In this document: piece after piece, positions 55,932 to 64,000 of the stretch
Numbering within the stretch: position 1 is the first letter of the stretch
Layout of the letters: every line of letters starts with the position of its first letter
Assembly: GCF_004360145.1 (NCBI RefSeq)
Contig: NZ_SAIT01000003.1
Coordinates: 310,001 to 374,000, forward strand
Length of the DNA: 64,000 nt
Direction of reading: 5' to 3'
Origin: Aliiroseovarius marinus
Lineage (GTDB): Bacteria > Pseudomonadota > Alphaproteobacteria > Rhodobacterales > Rhodobacteraceae
Notes under the pieces: generated by a model
What the model was told of the DNA's origin: nothing
What the model saw: only the letters and a program-made list of their open reading frames with translations
Database searches by the model: none
Position numbers and translations under genes: made by a program

Positions 55932-56624
55932 TTACTCAACCAGCTCAAACACCATCGTCACGCTGGAGTTGATGCCCATTTCACCGGCGGCTATCGGCAT
56001 ATCGGCCGAGGCCATCTCGCGCGACATCATGACCGGACGGCCGGGCGCGGCGCCGCCTTCCTGCATCATCAAAACGGATCCGAGCTTCAGCCCCGCAGCT
56101 TCAGCCAGCACCGTGGCACGGCGCATCGCGTCCTTCACGGCCAGTGCGCGCGCACTGTCTTCAGCGCCTACACGGTCCTTCACGTCAAACTGCAAGCCAT
56201 GGATTTCGTTCGCGCCGACCGAGGTCACGGCCGTCATGATCGCCCCAAGTGTCGACAGATCCTGCACCTTCACCGATAGGGTCGAGCTGGCCACGAAACC
56301 CACCAGAACCGGTGCGCCGTTGTTCTTGCGGTTATAGTCATATTGCGGCGACAAGTTCACTTGCGTGCTTTGGATGTCGCGCTCAGCAACCCCGGCCTCA
56401 GACAGTTTGGTCAGCATGCGCGCGATGGACCCGGCGACGGCATCTAGTGCCTGCCCTGCATCGTCCGACCGCTCGCTGACGCCCAGACTGACCCGCGCCA
56501 TATCGGGCACAACCTGCGCCACGCCCTGTCCAGTAACGGTCAGCTGTGGGACTGCTGTGGTCTCGGCATAGCCCACACCCGCTGCGGCAATGGAAATCGC
56601 GATAATGGATAAAAGTTTCCGCAT
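55932..56624 (-). CDS. SIMPL (DUF541) domain periplasmic protein
   Basis: 230 residues. A signal peptide (MRKLLSIIAISIAAAGVGYA) is followed by a SIMPL domain with LTVTGQGVAQVVPDMARVSLGV and YDYNRKNNGAPVLVGFVASSTLSVKV. The family is linked to oxidative-stress resistance in other bacteria, with no clear enzymatic role. The start at 56624 has GGAG six bases upstream. Confidence 0.88.
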   Translation of the reverse strand: MRKLLSIIAISIAAAGVGYAETTAVPQLTVTGQGVAQVVPDMARVSLGVSERSDDAGQALDAVAGSIARMLTKLSEAGVAERDIQSTQVNLSPQYDYNRKNNGAPVLVGFVASSTLSVKVQDLSTLGAIMTAVTSVGANEIHGLQFDVKDRVGAEDSARALAVKDAMRRATVLAEAAGLKLGSVLMMQEGGAAPGRPVMMSREMASADMPIAAGEMGINSSVTMVFELVE

Positions 56625-56797
56625 CTTAAGCTCCTTTTCCCAACAGATTGCGCTGTCTTTCGCCACTGGCAAGGGCGCGACCGCACGCCCCCTTTCCATG
56701 AGCAAATTCCTGCTGTAGTTTCAATCACGTATTCGGCGGTTGTAAGGCCGCAAAAGGTATGCCTGACTTCAGGTATTTTCGAGGGGACAAGGGCTGC

Positions 56798-59575
56798 ATG
56801 AAACCAAGCTTTGCGCTTGATCTTAATCCCGATGGGATCGGTCTTGTCCATCGCGGCAAGGACGGCTGGCAGCTTGTCGGCAAGGTTGCCCTGGACGATC
56901 CTGACCTCAGCGCGGCTTTAACGGCGATGCGCGACACCGCCACGACGCTTGGCTCGGGTGTGTTCGCCACCAAGCTGATCGTGCCCGGAACGCAGATCCT
57001 CTTCACCTCGATGACCGCCCCCGGCCCTGATGACATTACGCGCGAAGCCCGCATTCGCGAGGGGCTGGACGGACTAACCCCATATCCGGTCGAGGATCTG
57101 GTTTTTGACTGGCAACCTGACGACAGCGAAGAGGCGATGGTCCATGTGGCCGTTGTCGCCCGCGACACGCTGGACGAGGCTTTAGGCTTTGCGCAAGACC
57201 ACGCAATGAACCCGCTGGGGTTCGTGGCACGTCCCAAAGGTGCATTCTCGGGCGAGGTGTTTTTCGGATCTTTGGAAGGCAGTACAACAGTTCTGGATCG
57301 TGAAAAGCGCCCGGTTCCCAAGCTTCTGGATACCGAGCCGGTGTCGATCGAGATGGACGCTGCCGAGGACGAGAAAGCTCCTCTTACACTCGAAGATCCG
57401 ACACCACCGCCAGCCGCTGAGCAGGCCGAACCGGAACCGCCTGCTTCCCCCACGGCCAGCGACATTCCCGAGCTTGCCCCCTTCCCGCCGACGCCAGACG
57501 TGCCGGTGGGAGACGTGGAAGACGCGCCGACGCCACGCCCTGCCAAAAAGAAGAAAAAATCCAAGCGCGATGCGGTGGACAAACCCGTCGCCGATCCGGT
57601 CGCCCCCAAAGCGCCAGCGCCTGAACCGGCAGAGCCCGAGGCGCCCGTTATCGGCTTTTCCTCTACCCGGACCGCCGACGCCGAGGCTGAGGTCGCCCCG
57701 GAAGCGCCGGCTAAAGCGCCTCCTGAGGCTGATCCCCTTCCGGCTGAGCCGCGGTTGTCCCTTGGCCTAACAGCCTCCGAGCCCGCTCCCGAGACCAACA
57801 AGCCCGCCATTCCGCCCGCCCCGCCATCAACGGTCCACGTACCTGTGACCGCGCCTGTTGCGTTCGAGACGGACCCGAAACCGTCCAAAACGGAAAAGGC
57901 GAAAGCCACCGCAGAGCGTGGCAAAGAGGGCCTGACCAAAGCGGCGCGCAAAGGGGCTGCGGGGCTGACCGCCGCGGCCGAACGCGCCAGCGCCGTGGGG
58001 CGCCAAGCGACCAGCAAAATTCCGTCCGCGCCCACGCATAGCAGCCCTTCGGCAGAGCCCGATCAGAAACCCGGTCGCGCGAAGGCCTTGTCCCAATTGA
58101 GTGGCCAGTTATTGCGCAAAGGGCGCAACAAACCGGCATCGGCAGCCGAACCGCAAGTTACCGCCGTGGCGCCGCCGCCGATCACTGACGAAGACGCCCC
58201 ATCATCCGGCGAGACAGGCAGTTGGACCCGCGAGGCCGAGGCGCTCACCATTTTTGGCGCCCGCAAAACGCAGCAGGTCGGCGGCAAGCCCCGATTCCTG
58301 GCGCTGTACCTCATTCTTGGCCTTCTGATCTTCCTGGGCATTCTGATCCTCTGGTCGATGCTGTTTCTGTCGGACACAGAAACGACGCGCGACTCCAGCC
58401 AAATTGACCAGTTTGAAGCAGCCATCGCCACCGCGCAGTCGGACGCTGACGAAGACGAGCTTTTCGGGGCGGACAGCAATCTGATCGACCCCTCGCTTGT
58501 CGAGGGGGACGAGGCGCTGGGTAGCCAATTCCCCGAGCCTCTGTCCGAAGAAGCCGCGCAGGCGCGCTATGCGGCCACCGGGATTTGGCAGCGCGCGCCC
58601 GAGCCGCTGAACGACGCGACGACGGGCCGGATTGATGACCTCTATGTGGCATCGATTGACCCGCAAACGGTGGGTCATGATGCGGTTGCTTTGACCCCGC
58701 TCCGGGCGGACCAGATGGGCGGCCCGCTTCCGAATACCAACCCGCCGCCGCCGCTTGGAACCGTGTTCAATCTGGATGAACGTGGCTTTGTTGAAGCCAC
58801 GCCCGAGGGCACGTTGACGCCGGAAGGTGCGGTGGTCATCGCAGGCCGCCCGGTTGTCATCCCCGCCCCGGCCCCACGGCCCGAGCAAAGCCAGACCGCT
58901 GCAGACGACGGTACAGCGGAAGACACCACAGACGACACGACCGAAGCGGTCGACGCCGCTCCGAAGATCCGCCCCCGCGCGCGCCCCGATGGGATTACGG
59001 AAGGAAATGAACGCCTGCTGCTAGGAGGCCGCACACGCACTGAGCTTGCGCAATTGCGCCCGCGTAGCCGCCCTGAAGCGGTCACAGCAGCAGCGCAGGC
59101 TCAAGCACAAGCGCAGGCAGATGCTATTGCCGCAGCCCTGTCAGGTGAAAACGCTGCCGCTGCAGGCATTGCGCCGACCGCACTGGCCGTGTCCCGCTCG
59201 ACGTCACCCAAAGCACGCCCTTCGAACTTCTCGCGCATCGTGGCGAAGGCCCGCCCGAATGGAAACGCATCGGATGGCAGCGTCGCGGTCGCAGCAGCGC
59301 CGCAAACCACGGGACCGACGATCCCCACACGCGCTTCAGTGGCCAAACAGGCCACCATCAAGAACGCCATCAACCTGCGCAAAGTCAGCCTGATCGGGAT
59401 TTACGGCCCGGCGTCGTCGCGGCGTGCCTTGGTCCGAATGCCCTCGGGGCGCTACGTAAAGGTTGGCGTGGGCAGCCGGTTGGACGGGGGCAAGGTGGTC
59501 TCGATCTCGACCACCAAGCTGATCTATCAAAAAGGTGGCCGGACGGTAACGCTGGATATTCTGCCCTTCGGGTGA
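56798..59575 (+). CDS. Large membrane protein joining a PilM/GspL-like and a PilP-like domain
   Basis: 925 residues. Residues 1-190 look like the cytoplasmic actin-like fold of GspL/PilM (LVPGTQILFTSMTAPG...REARIREGLDGLTPYPVEDLVFDW). About 190-490 is a Pro/Ala/Glu-rich linker. A membrane span lies at about 500-525 (ALYLILGLLIFLGILILWSMLFL). An acidic and then Pro/Arg-rich periplasmic stretch follows, with a final domain at about 857-925 (NLRKVSLIGIYGPASSRRALVRMPSGRYVKVGVGSRL) that fits the PilP family. No other pilus or secretion gene is near. The start at 56798 follows GAGGGGACAAGGG. I am less sure of the N-terminal match than of the C-terminal one. Confidence 0.65.
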   Translation: MKPSFALDLNPDGIGLVHRGKDGWQLVGKVALDDPDLSAALTAMRDTATTLGSGVFATKLIVPGTQILFTSMTAPGPDDITREARIREGLDGLTPYPVEDLVFDWQPDDSEEAMVHVAVVARDTLDEALGFAQDHAMNPLGFVARPKGAFSGEVFFGSLEGSTTVLDREKRPVPKLLDTEPVSIEMDAAEDEKAPLTLEDPTPPPAAEQAEPEPPASPTASDIPELAPFPPTPDVPVGDVEDAPTPRPAKKKKKSKRDAVDKPVADPVAPKAPAPEPAEPEAPVIGFSSTRTADAEAEVAPEAPAKAPPEADPLPAEPRLSLGLTASEPAPETNKPAIPPAPPSTVHVPVTAPVAFETDPKPSKTEKAKATAERGKEGLTKAARKGAAGLTAAAERASAVGRQATSKIPSAPTHSSPSAEPDQKPGRAKALSQLSGQLLRKGRNKPASAAEPQVTAVAPPPITDEDAPSSGETGSWTREAEALTIFGARKTQQVGGKPRFLALYLILGLLIFLGILILWSMLFLSDTETTRDSSQIDQFEAAIATAQSDADEDELFGADSNLIDPSLVEGDEALGSQFPEPLSEEAAQARYAATGIWQRAPEPLNDATTGRIDDLYVASIDPQTVGHDAVALTPLRADQMGGPLPNTNPPPPLGTVFNLDERGFVEATPEGTLTPEGAVVIAGRPVVIPAPAPRPEQSQTAADDGTAEDTTDDTTEAVDAAPKIRPRARPDGITEGNERLLLGGRTRTELAQLRPRSRPEAVTAAAQAQAQAQADAIAAALSGENAAAAGIAPTALAVSRSTSPKARPSNFSRIVAKARPNGNASDGSVAVAAAPQTTGPTIPTRASVAKQATIKNAINLRKVSLIGIYGPASSRRALVRMPSGRYVKVGVGSRLDGGKVVSISTTKLIYQKGGRTVTLDILPFG

Positions 59576-59648
59576 TGTGATCAGACCAAAAAGAAGGGCC
59601 GAAGCGCGGCATCGCTTCGGCCCAATCGCTTCTGTTTTTAAAAGGCTG

Positions 59649-60668
59649 TTAGCCGTCTGACACGCCAGCCTCGGCAAATGTCGCCATGCCCGAATGGCAC
59701 GCGATGGCGGCTTTCAAGATGCTGATCGCAACCCCAGCGCCCGAACCTTCTCCAAGTCGCATACCCAATGACAGAAGAGGCTCTTTGCCAATGCGTTCCA
59801 AGGCGTTGGCATGTGCCAGCTCGGCCGAGACGTGGCCCGCAACTGCGTGATCCAGAGCACCCGGAACGCTTTCATGCAGACATGCCGCAGCGGCGGACGA
59901 GATGAAGCCGTCAAGAATAACCGGAACGCCGATCACACGCGCGCGCGCCATAGCGCCAGCCATCGCGGCTACTTCGCGGCCACCCAGACAGCGCAACGCC
60001 TCTAGCCCGTTGCCAGCAGCCGAAGCATTGGCGGCCAGACCCTCGCGGATCACGCGAGCTTTCAGCGCCAAACCGTCATCGTCTACCCCAGTGCCGCGAC
60101 CGACCCAATCCTCGGCCTCGCCACCATAAAGCGCCAGGAACAGGGCAGCGGCGGATGTCGTGTTGCCGATCCCCATCTCGCCAGTGACCAGAAGGTCGGT
60201 GCCATCGTTCACTGCGTTCCAGCCGACCAGAAGGGCCGCGACGACCTCGTCCTCGCTCATCGCTGGGCCTTGGGTGAAATCGCCGGTCGGGCGGTCCAGC
60301 TCCAACGCATGGACGTCCATCTGCGCGCCCGCTGCTTTGGACAGCTGGTTGATCGCCGCCCCGCCATGCTGGAAGTTCAGAACCATCTGCTCGGTCACTT
60401 CCGCCGGGAAAGCCGACACGCCTTGCGCGGTCACACCGTGATTGCCCGCAAAGACCACAACCTGAGGCGCGTTCAGCTCGGGACGTCCATTGCCCTGCCA
60501 GCCTGCCACCCAGATCGCAAGCTCTTCCAACCGGCCCAAGGCTCCCGGAGGTTTGGTCAGCTGGCCGTTCCGCTCTTCTGCCGCTTGGATCGCCGCTGTA
60601 TCCGGGCCGTTCGCCGCCTCAAGCAGCGCCTTGAACTCGGCCAGGGTCGAGAATGGCTGTTGCGACAT
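59649..60668 (-). CDS. cobT: Nicotinate-nucleotide:dimethylbenzimidazole phosphoribosyltransferase
   Basis: 339 residues. It makes alpha-ribazole phosphate for the lower ligand of cobalamin. The marks are [65 protein letters not shown], and the catalytic Glu in [12 protein letters not shown] near the C-terminus. AGGAG lies seven bases before the start at 60668. It is divergent from cobS. Confidence 0.95.
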   Translation of the reverse strand: MSQQPFSTLAEFKALLEAANGPDTAAIQAAEERNGQLTKPPGALGRLEELAIWVAGWQGNGRPELNAPQVVVFAGNHGVTAQGVSAFPAEVTEQMVLNFQHGGAAINQLSKAAGAQMDVHALELDRPTGDFTQGPAMSEDEVVAALLVGWNAVNDGTDLLVTGEMGIGNTTSAAALFLALYGGEAEDWVGRGTGVDDDGLALKARVIREGLAANASAAGNGLEALRCLGGREVAAMAGAMARARVIGVPVILDGFISSAAAACLHESVPGALDHAVAGHVSAELAHANALERIGKEPLLSLGMRLGEGSGAGVAISILKAAIACHSGMATFAEAGVSDG

Positions 60669-60749
60669 GGCGAGACTCCTTGATTGATTCATTTCCTCAC
60701 CCTCTTTACCGATGGGATTGAACTGCAACCAGACTGCAAAAGACCAAAT

Positions 60750-61526
60750 ATGACGAAACACGACAGATCGACGGCGATCCTGCATCCCGCGGATATCCCA
60801 GCGGCGATTGGGCTTTTGACCCGTCTACCGATACGAGTGGACACGACGCTGGCAACCCAGCGGGCCGCGCGGTCGGCGTGGGCGTGGCCTTTGGCAGGGA
60901 TTGTCCCTGCCCTGATCGGTTGGGGTTTGGGTGTTGGTGCCGTAACTGTCGGTCTTCCGCCTCTCTTTGCGGCCTGTCTGGCGCTTCTGGGGCAAATCAT
61001 GGTCACCGGCGCCCTGCACGAGGATGGTCTGGCCGATGTCGCCGACGGCTTCTGGGGCGGGTACGCGCGCGCGCGGCGGCTCGAGATCATGAAGGACAGC
61101 CGAATTGGCGCCTATGGGGTGATCGCGCTGGTGCTGTCGCTAGGATTGCGTGCGACGGCCCTTGCCGCTGTGCTGACCGCCTCCGGCGCACTGACGGCGC
61201 TGGTGGTCATTGGCGTCAGCAGCCGCCTTCCCATGGTGCTTTTGATGGCTGCCCTTCCCAACGCGCGCGGCGCGGGACTGGCCAGCCAAGTGGGACGCCC
61301 GCCCGCGCGCACGGCTTGGATCGCCTGTGGCGTGACCGCGCTGCTGGTGCTGATCCTGATGCCACATGCGCTGTTCCCGGTTTTGGCTTACATCGGCCTT
61401 GGATCGCTCGCCTTGGCTGCCGTGGCGAACAGCAAGATCGGCGGGCAAACCGGCGACGTGCTGGGCGCTTCGCAACAGGTCAGCGAGATCATCGGACTGG
61501 CCGTCATGGTCAGCCTGATCGCATAG
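60750..61526 (+). CDS. cobS: Adenosylcobinamide-GDP ribazoletransferase
   Basis: 258 residues with about six spans. It has [43 protein letters not shown] (the Asp-rich active-site segment), and [20 protein letters not shown]. It joins alpha-ribazole to adenosylcobinamide-GDP as a late step of cobalamin assembly. The start at 60750 (MTKHDRS) is chosen because the frame upstream to 60684 shows no family similarity. No riboswitch fits in the 81-base cobT/cobS gap. Confidence 0.94.
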   Translation: MTKHDRSTAILHPADIPAAIGLLTRLPIRVDTTLATQRAARSAWAWPLAGIVPALIGWGLGVGAVTVGLPPLFAACLALLGQIMVTGALHEDGLADVADGFWGGYARARRLEIMKDSRIGAYGVIALVLSLGLRATALAAVLTASGALTALVVIGVSSRLPMVLLMAALPNARGAGLASQVGRPPARTAWIACGVTALLVLILMPHALFPVLAYIGLGSLALAAVANSKIGGQTGDVLGASQQVSEIIGLAVMVSLIA

Positions 61527-61560
61527 AAAAAGCCGCCTACCTTGGGGCAGACGGCTTTTT
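61527..61560. terminator. Bidirectional terminator between cobS and carD
   Basis: Arms AAAAAGCCG (61527-61535) and CGGCTTTTT (61552-61560), with A- and T-runs on both sides, between converging genes. Confidence 0.85.
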
Positions 61561-61578
61561 GCAAGACTAGAGGCTGAC

Positions 61579-62091
61579 TTACGCAGCAGCCGCGCGCGAC
61601 ATCAGAACGTCCGAGACCTTTTTCTGTGCGGCCAGTTCGTCACCACCACCCACGGCAGCAACTTCGCGGGTAAGACGCTCAAGTGCTGCTTCATACAGCT
61701 GACGCTCGGAATAGCTCTGCTCGCGCTGATCATCGGTGCGGTGCAGGTCGCGCACGACCTCGGCAATGGCAATCAGATCGCCCGAGTTGATCTTCTGTTC
61801 ATATTCCTGCGCCCGGCGCGACCACATGGCGCGTTTTACACGGGCCTTGCCTTTCAGAGTGGTCATGGCTTTGGAAATCTCGTCCGGGCTGGACAGCCCG
61901 CGCATGCCAACTTCGGTGGCTTTGTTGGTGGGCACCCGCAGCGTCATCTTGTCTTTCTCAAACGAGATGACGAACAGCTCAAGCTCGATCCCGGCAATTT
62001 CCTGCTCTTCGATCGACACGATCTGTCCGACGCCGTGAGCGGGATAGACAACGTATTCGTTCGGGCGGAAATCCAGTTTCTTCTTGCTCAT
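61579..62091 (-). CDS. carD: CarD-type RNA-polymerase-binding regulator
   Basis: 170 residues. The N-terminal Tudor-like RNAP-interaction domain (EYVVYPAHGVGQIVSIEEQEIAGIELELFVI) is followed by an all-helical DNA-binding domain (SRRAQEYEQKINSGDLIAIAEVVRDLHR). CarD stabilises open complexes at rRNA and other promoters. It stands apart from fdxA with its own upstream region. Confidence 0.94.
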   Translation of the reverse strand: MSKKKLDFRPNEYVVYPAHGVGQIVSIEEQEIAGIELELFVISFEKDKMTLRVPTNKATEVGMRGLSSPDEISKAMTTLKGKARVKRAMWSRRAQEYEQKINSGDLIAIAEVVRDLHRTDDQREQSYSERQLYEAALERLTREVAAVGGGDELAAQKKVSDVLMSRAAAA

Positions 62092-62200
62092 GTATGCGAT
62101 CCTTCGCGTTGTTGTTACAGTCGGGTGTCATGGTTGGCGGGGTCAGACAAAAATGGGTGGCGGCGCCGTTAGCCCGCCAGCAAAATGTCACGACTCACCG

Positions 62201-62232
62201 AAATAAAACGCCCTGCCTCAGGTACAGGGCGT
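62201..62232 (-). terminator. Terminator upstream of carD, ending fdxA transcripts
   Basis: Arms ACGCCCTG (62208-62215) and CAGGGCGT (62225-62232). On the minus strand they are followed by TTTATTT. Confidence 0.75.
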
Positions 62233-62305
62233 CATGATCGACCCAAGATTTGCGGTAAGTATACCATAAAAATCAGGTATAGAAAAGCGCTGCAATGCAG
62301 AAGCC

Positions 62306-62319
62306 TGACCGATCGGTCA
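62306..62319. promoter_or_regulatory. Perfect 14-bp palindrome TGACCGATCGGTCA
   Basis: A complete palindrome in the fdxA–carD gap, of the type bound by TetR-family dimers. It sits behind fdxA and 215 bases ahead of carD on the minus strand. No regulator gene is adjacent. Confidence 0.4.
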
Positions 62320-62367
62320 AACTCTGCCCGCAGGTGCAGATGTTGCCCACCTTACGGCAGACAGACC

Positions 62368-62703
62368 TTACTGCTCAGCTGGTGCTTCCGAGAAATATTT
62401 CTCGAGCTTGCCCTCTTCGCCATCACGCTCTTCAGCTTCCGGCAGCGGATCTTTACGCTCGATGATGACCGGCCACAGTTCCGAGTACTTGCGGTTGAAC
62501 TCGACCCATTTCTCCGTTCCCGGCTCGGTATCGGCGCGGATGGCATCTGCCGGGCATTCCGGTTCACACACACCACAGTCGATGCATTCGTCCGGATGGA
62601 TGACCAGCATGTTTTCACCTTCATAGAAACAGTCTACGGGGCAAACTTCCACGCAATCGGTGTATTTGCAGGCGATGCAGTTGTCTTGGACGACATAGGT
62701 CAT
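62368..62703 (-). CDS. fdxA: Seven-iron ferredoxin FdxA
   Basis: 111 residues. The cluster motifs are [18 protein letters not shown] near the N-terminus (3Fe-4S and part of the 4Fe-4S ligands) and [12 protein letters not shown] at about 39-50. The C-terminal extension of about 50 residues is typical of FdxA. It is a soluble electron carrier. It is downstream of the S4-domain gene. Confidence 0.95.
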   Translation of the reverse strand: MTYVVQDNCIACKYTDCVEVCPVDCFYEGENMLVIHPDECIDCGVCEPECPADAIRADTEPGTEKWVEFNRKYSELWPVIIERKDPLPEAEERDGEEGKLEKYFSEAPAEQ

Positions 62704-62752
62704 TGTGGCACCTTCAATTTGGTCTCGGCCTCACTTAGGACAGCGCGCGGGA

Positions 62753-63181
62753 TCAATCAAGCATAGTCCTGCGGGTTTGATCCAAGATGCGACGATCTTT
62801 CTTAGTCGGACGGCCCTTCCCGACCGTTTTCAAGGCAGAGGCTTGGGATTGCGGAACATTGTCCGTCCGATCTGCCGGCGGATCAAGGTCTTCGTAGAGC
62901 GCTTGGGCCTCAGGCGCCGGGCCGCGACGGGTGGACAGCGCCTGAACTCGGATCACACGCACCTGTTTGGCCTGCGGAAAGGTCAGAACATCGCCCGAAG
63001 TGATTCCATGTGAGGCTTTTGCGATCTTGTCGCCATTGACCCGCACGTGACCGGCTGTGACCAGTTTGGTGGCCAGCCCGCGGGTCTTGAAAAAACGCGC
63101 GTGCCACAACCACTTGTCCACGCGCATTTTTGAAGCTGTTGGGGCGGGCGGTGTACCGCCCTTCCCCTGTGCATCCGCCAT
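62753..63181 (-). CDS. S4-domain RNA-binding protein (Hsp15-like)
   Basis: 142 residues. The S4 domain is at about 17-80 (MRVDKWLWHARFFKTRGLATKLVTAGHVRVNGDKIAKASHGITSGDVLTF), as in Hsp15, which rescues stalled 50S subunits after heat stress. A basic C-terminal tail follows. It lies six bases after the helicase gene, and the unit continues to fdxA. Confidence 0.9.
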   Translation of the reverse strand: MADAQGKGGTPPAPTASKMRVDKWLWHARFFKTRGLATKLVTAGHVRVNGDKIAKASHGITSGDVLTFPQAKQVRVIRVQALSTRRGPAPEAQALYEDLDPPADRTDNVPQSQASALKTVGKGRPTKKDRRILDQTRRTMLD

Positions 63182-63187
63182 CGCGGC

Positions 63188-64000
63188 TTAGCCCTTGTCT
63201 TTCAGACCCATCAGGGCCGCAGCAAACGGGTTGTCCGGGTCGATGGCTTTTTCCTTCTTCGGTCCGGACTGATAGCTTTTCGGCTTCATGTCGCGCGGGC
63301 CTTTGTTCGGGCCCTTACCGCGTTTGGGCTTACCACCCGCGCGATCCCCACGCGGTTTGCCGCCGGGTTTGCCCTGCCCGCGTTCACCACGCGGTTTGCC
63401 ACCCTGACGGGCGCGACCAAAGCCGCCCCATGTGAAGGTAAAGAAGGTCTCCATTTCGGGACCGGCGTCCTCGGCGGGTGCTTCAGCAGCGTCAGCCGCA
63501 GCTTCAGCAGGTGCTTCCTCAGCAGCAGGAGCCTCGGCGGGCGCTTCCGCGCCCTCGACCATAGCTTTCACCTTCTCGCGCTCGCCCTTCTCGGCCTTAT
63601 AGCCCAGACCCTGCATCAGGTCGGCGAACTGCTCCAGCGTCATGCCGGTAATCGACAGCATGTCGGCCTTGGCTTCAAAGCCGCCACGGCTGTCTTCCAC
63701 GCGCAGCTGATCAGCCAGACGTTCCAGCATGTCGATGCGGATCGCACGGGCCCCTGCAGGGCGATAGCCCGACAGCAGATAGGCCGAGTGGTCCACGCCT
63801 TCGACCACAGGGATCGTCACCAGACCGGGGGGCGGGCTTTCGGGGAATTCGGCCAGACCTTTCCACAGGCTGTCCAGCACCAGACGCAAACGAGTCGGCG
63901 CAGGCTTCAAGAGAAGCGGCATGAAGATGGTGAACTGACCAAAGCGCACACCGTGCTTGCGCAGCGCGCCGCGGGCGTCTTGGTCCAGATCCTTCACCTC
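63188..64000 (-). CDS. Helicase (SUV3-like), C-terminal part
   Basis: The frame is open to the window edge, so only the last 270 codons are present. It starts inside a conserved domain (VRFGQFTIFMPLLLKPAPTRLRLVL). An Ala/Glu-rich linker and a basic RGG-like tail (GGKPRGERGQGKPGGKPRGDRAGGKPKRG) follow, ending NPFAAALMGLKDKG. The C-terminal domain and its place beside the S4 and fdxA genes match the DEAD/DEAH helicase of Rhodobacteraceae that resembles mitochondrial Suv3. The GTG near 63997 is internal and not the true start. Confidence 0.8.
   Translation of the reverse strand, partial: EVKDLDQDARGALRKHGVRFGQFTIFMPLLLKPAPTRLRLVLDSLWKGLAEFPESPPPGLVTIPVVEGVDHSAYLLSGYRPAGARAIRIDMLERLADQLRVEDSRGGFEAKADMLSITGMTLEQFADLMQGLGYKAEKGEREKVKAMVEGAEAPAEAPAAEEAPAEAAADAAEAPAEDAGPEMETFFTFTWGGFGRARQGGKPRGERGQGKPGGKPRGDRAGGKPKRGKGPNKGPRDMKPKSYQSGPKKEKAIDPDNPFAAALMGLKDKG

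Noticed and set aside
60669-60749. Cobalamin riboswitch between cobT and cobS
   Set aside because: The gap is only 81 bases and shows no B12-box pattern.

Overview
The window looks like chromosomal DNA of a marine Roseobacter-group alphaproteobacterium (Rhodobacteraceae). The protein sequences, the GC-rich codon use, the complete Paracoccus-type sox cluster, the BetB/BdhA/TauE-type metabolism, and a carD–fdxA–S4–helicase neighbourhood all point that way. The genus cannot be named from the sequence alone. I saw no insertion sequence, prophage, CRISPR array or rRNA operon. There is one tRNA, tRNA-Gly(CCC).

Layout. 0–12.4 kb is housekeeping: the gyrA tail, trmFO, gluQ, hisI, a NifU/IscU-like scaffold, recG–ligA, a DUF502 membrane protein with an amino-acid exporter, and bdhA with a patatin. 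Just downstream of recG is a 40-residue single-span membrane protein preceded by an alphaproteobacterial LexA-type box. A probable small RNA lies at 12.5 kb. 12.7–23.3 kb carries a lone oligopeptide-binding protein, an ACR3-type transporter, an XRE–cupin regulator divergent from an acyl-CoA ligase, a DsbA-like protein with a Bcr-type MFS pump, betB, rlmE and ppx. 23.6–29.8 kb is a one-carbon/corrinoid block: a PF13769-type protein, a methylene-THF reductase, a methyl-THF:corrinoid methyltransferase, a small lipoprotein, a CaiB-type CoA transferase, and a ferredoxin/ASKHA corrinoid reactivator. Two of these proteins end in Arg/Gly-rich tails. 30–36 kb has a thioesterase, a PhyH-like oxygenase, TauE, DusA, an SDR and SulP.

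36–50.4 kb is one sulfur-oxidation region. On the minus strand it reads soxV-X-Y-Z-A-B-C-D, then soxE-F, a DUF302 protein, two half-size YeeE/YedE transporters, a persulfide-dioxygenase-like MBL protein and a DUF442 sulfurtransferase. Divergently on the plus strand are soxS, soxR and a soxT-like transporter. SoxR has the two cysteines of the SqrR/BigR persulfide-sensor family. An ATTC-N8-GAAT palindrome occurs in front of three units in this region, which suggests one sulfide-responsive regulon.

50.4–64 kb holds a flavin reductase, a glycosyltransferase-like protein, an ArsR–ArsC fusion, an orphan Imm50-like protein, a VOC protein, metY with a structured leader, a SIMPL protein, a 925-residue protein that seems to join a PilM/GspL-like and a PilP-like domain, divergent cobT/cobS, carD, fdxA, an S4 protein and the C-terminus of a helicase.
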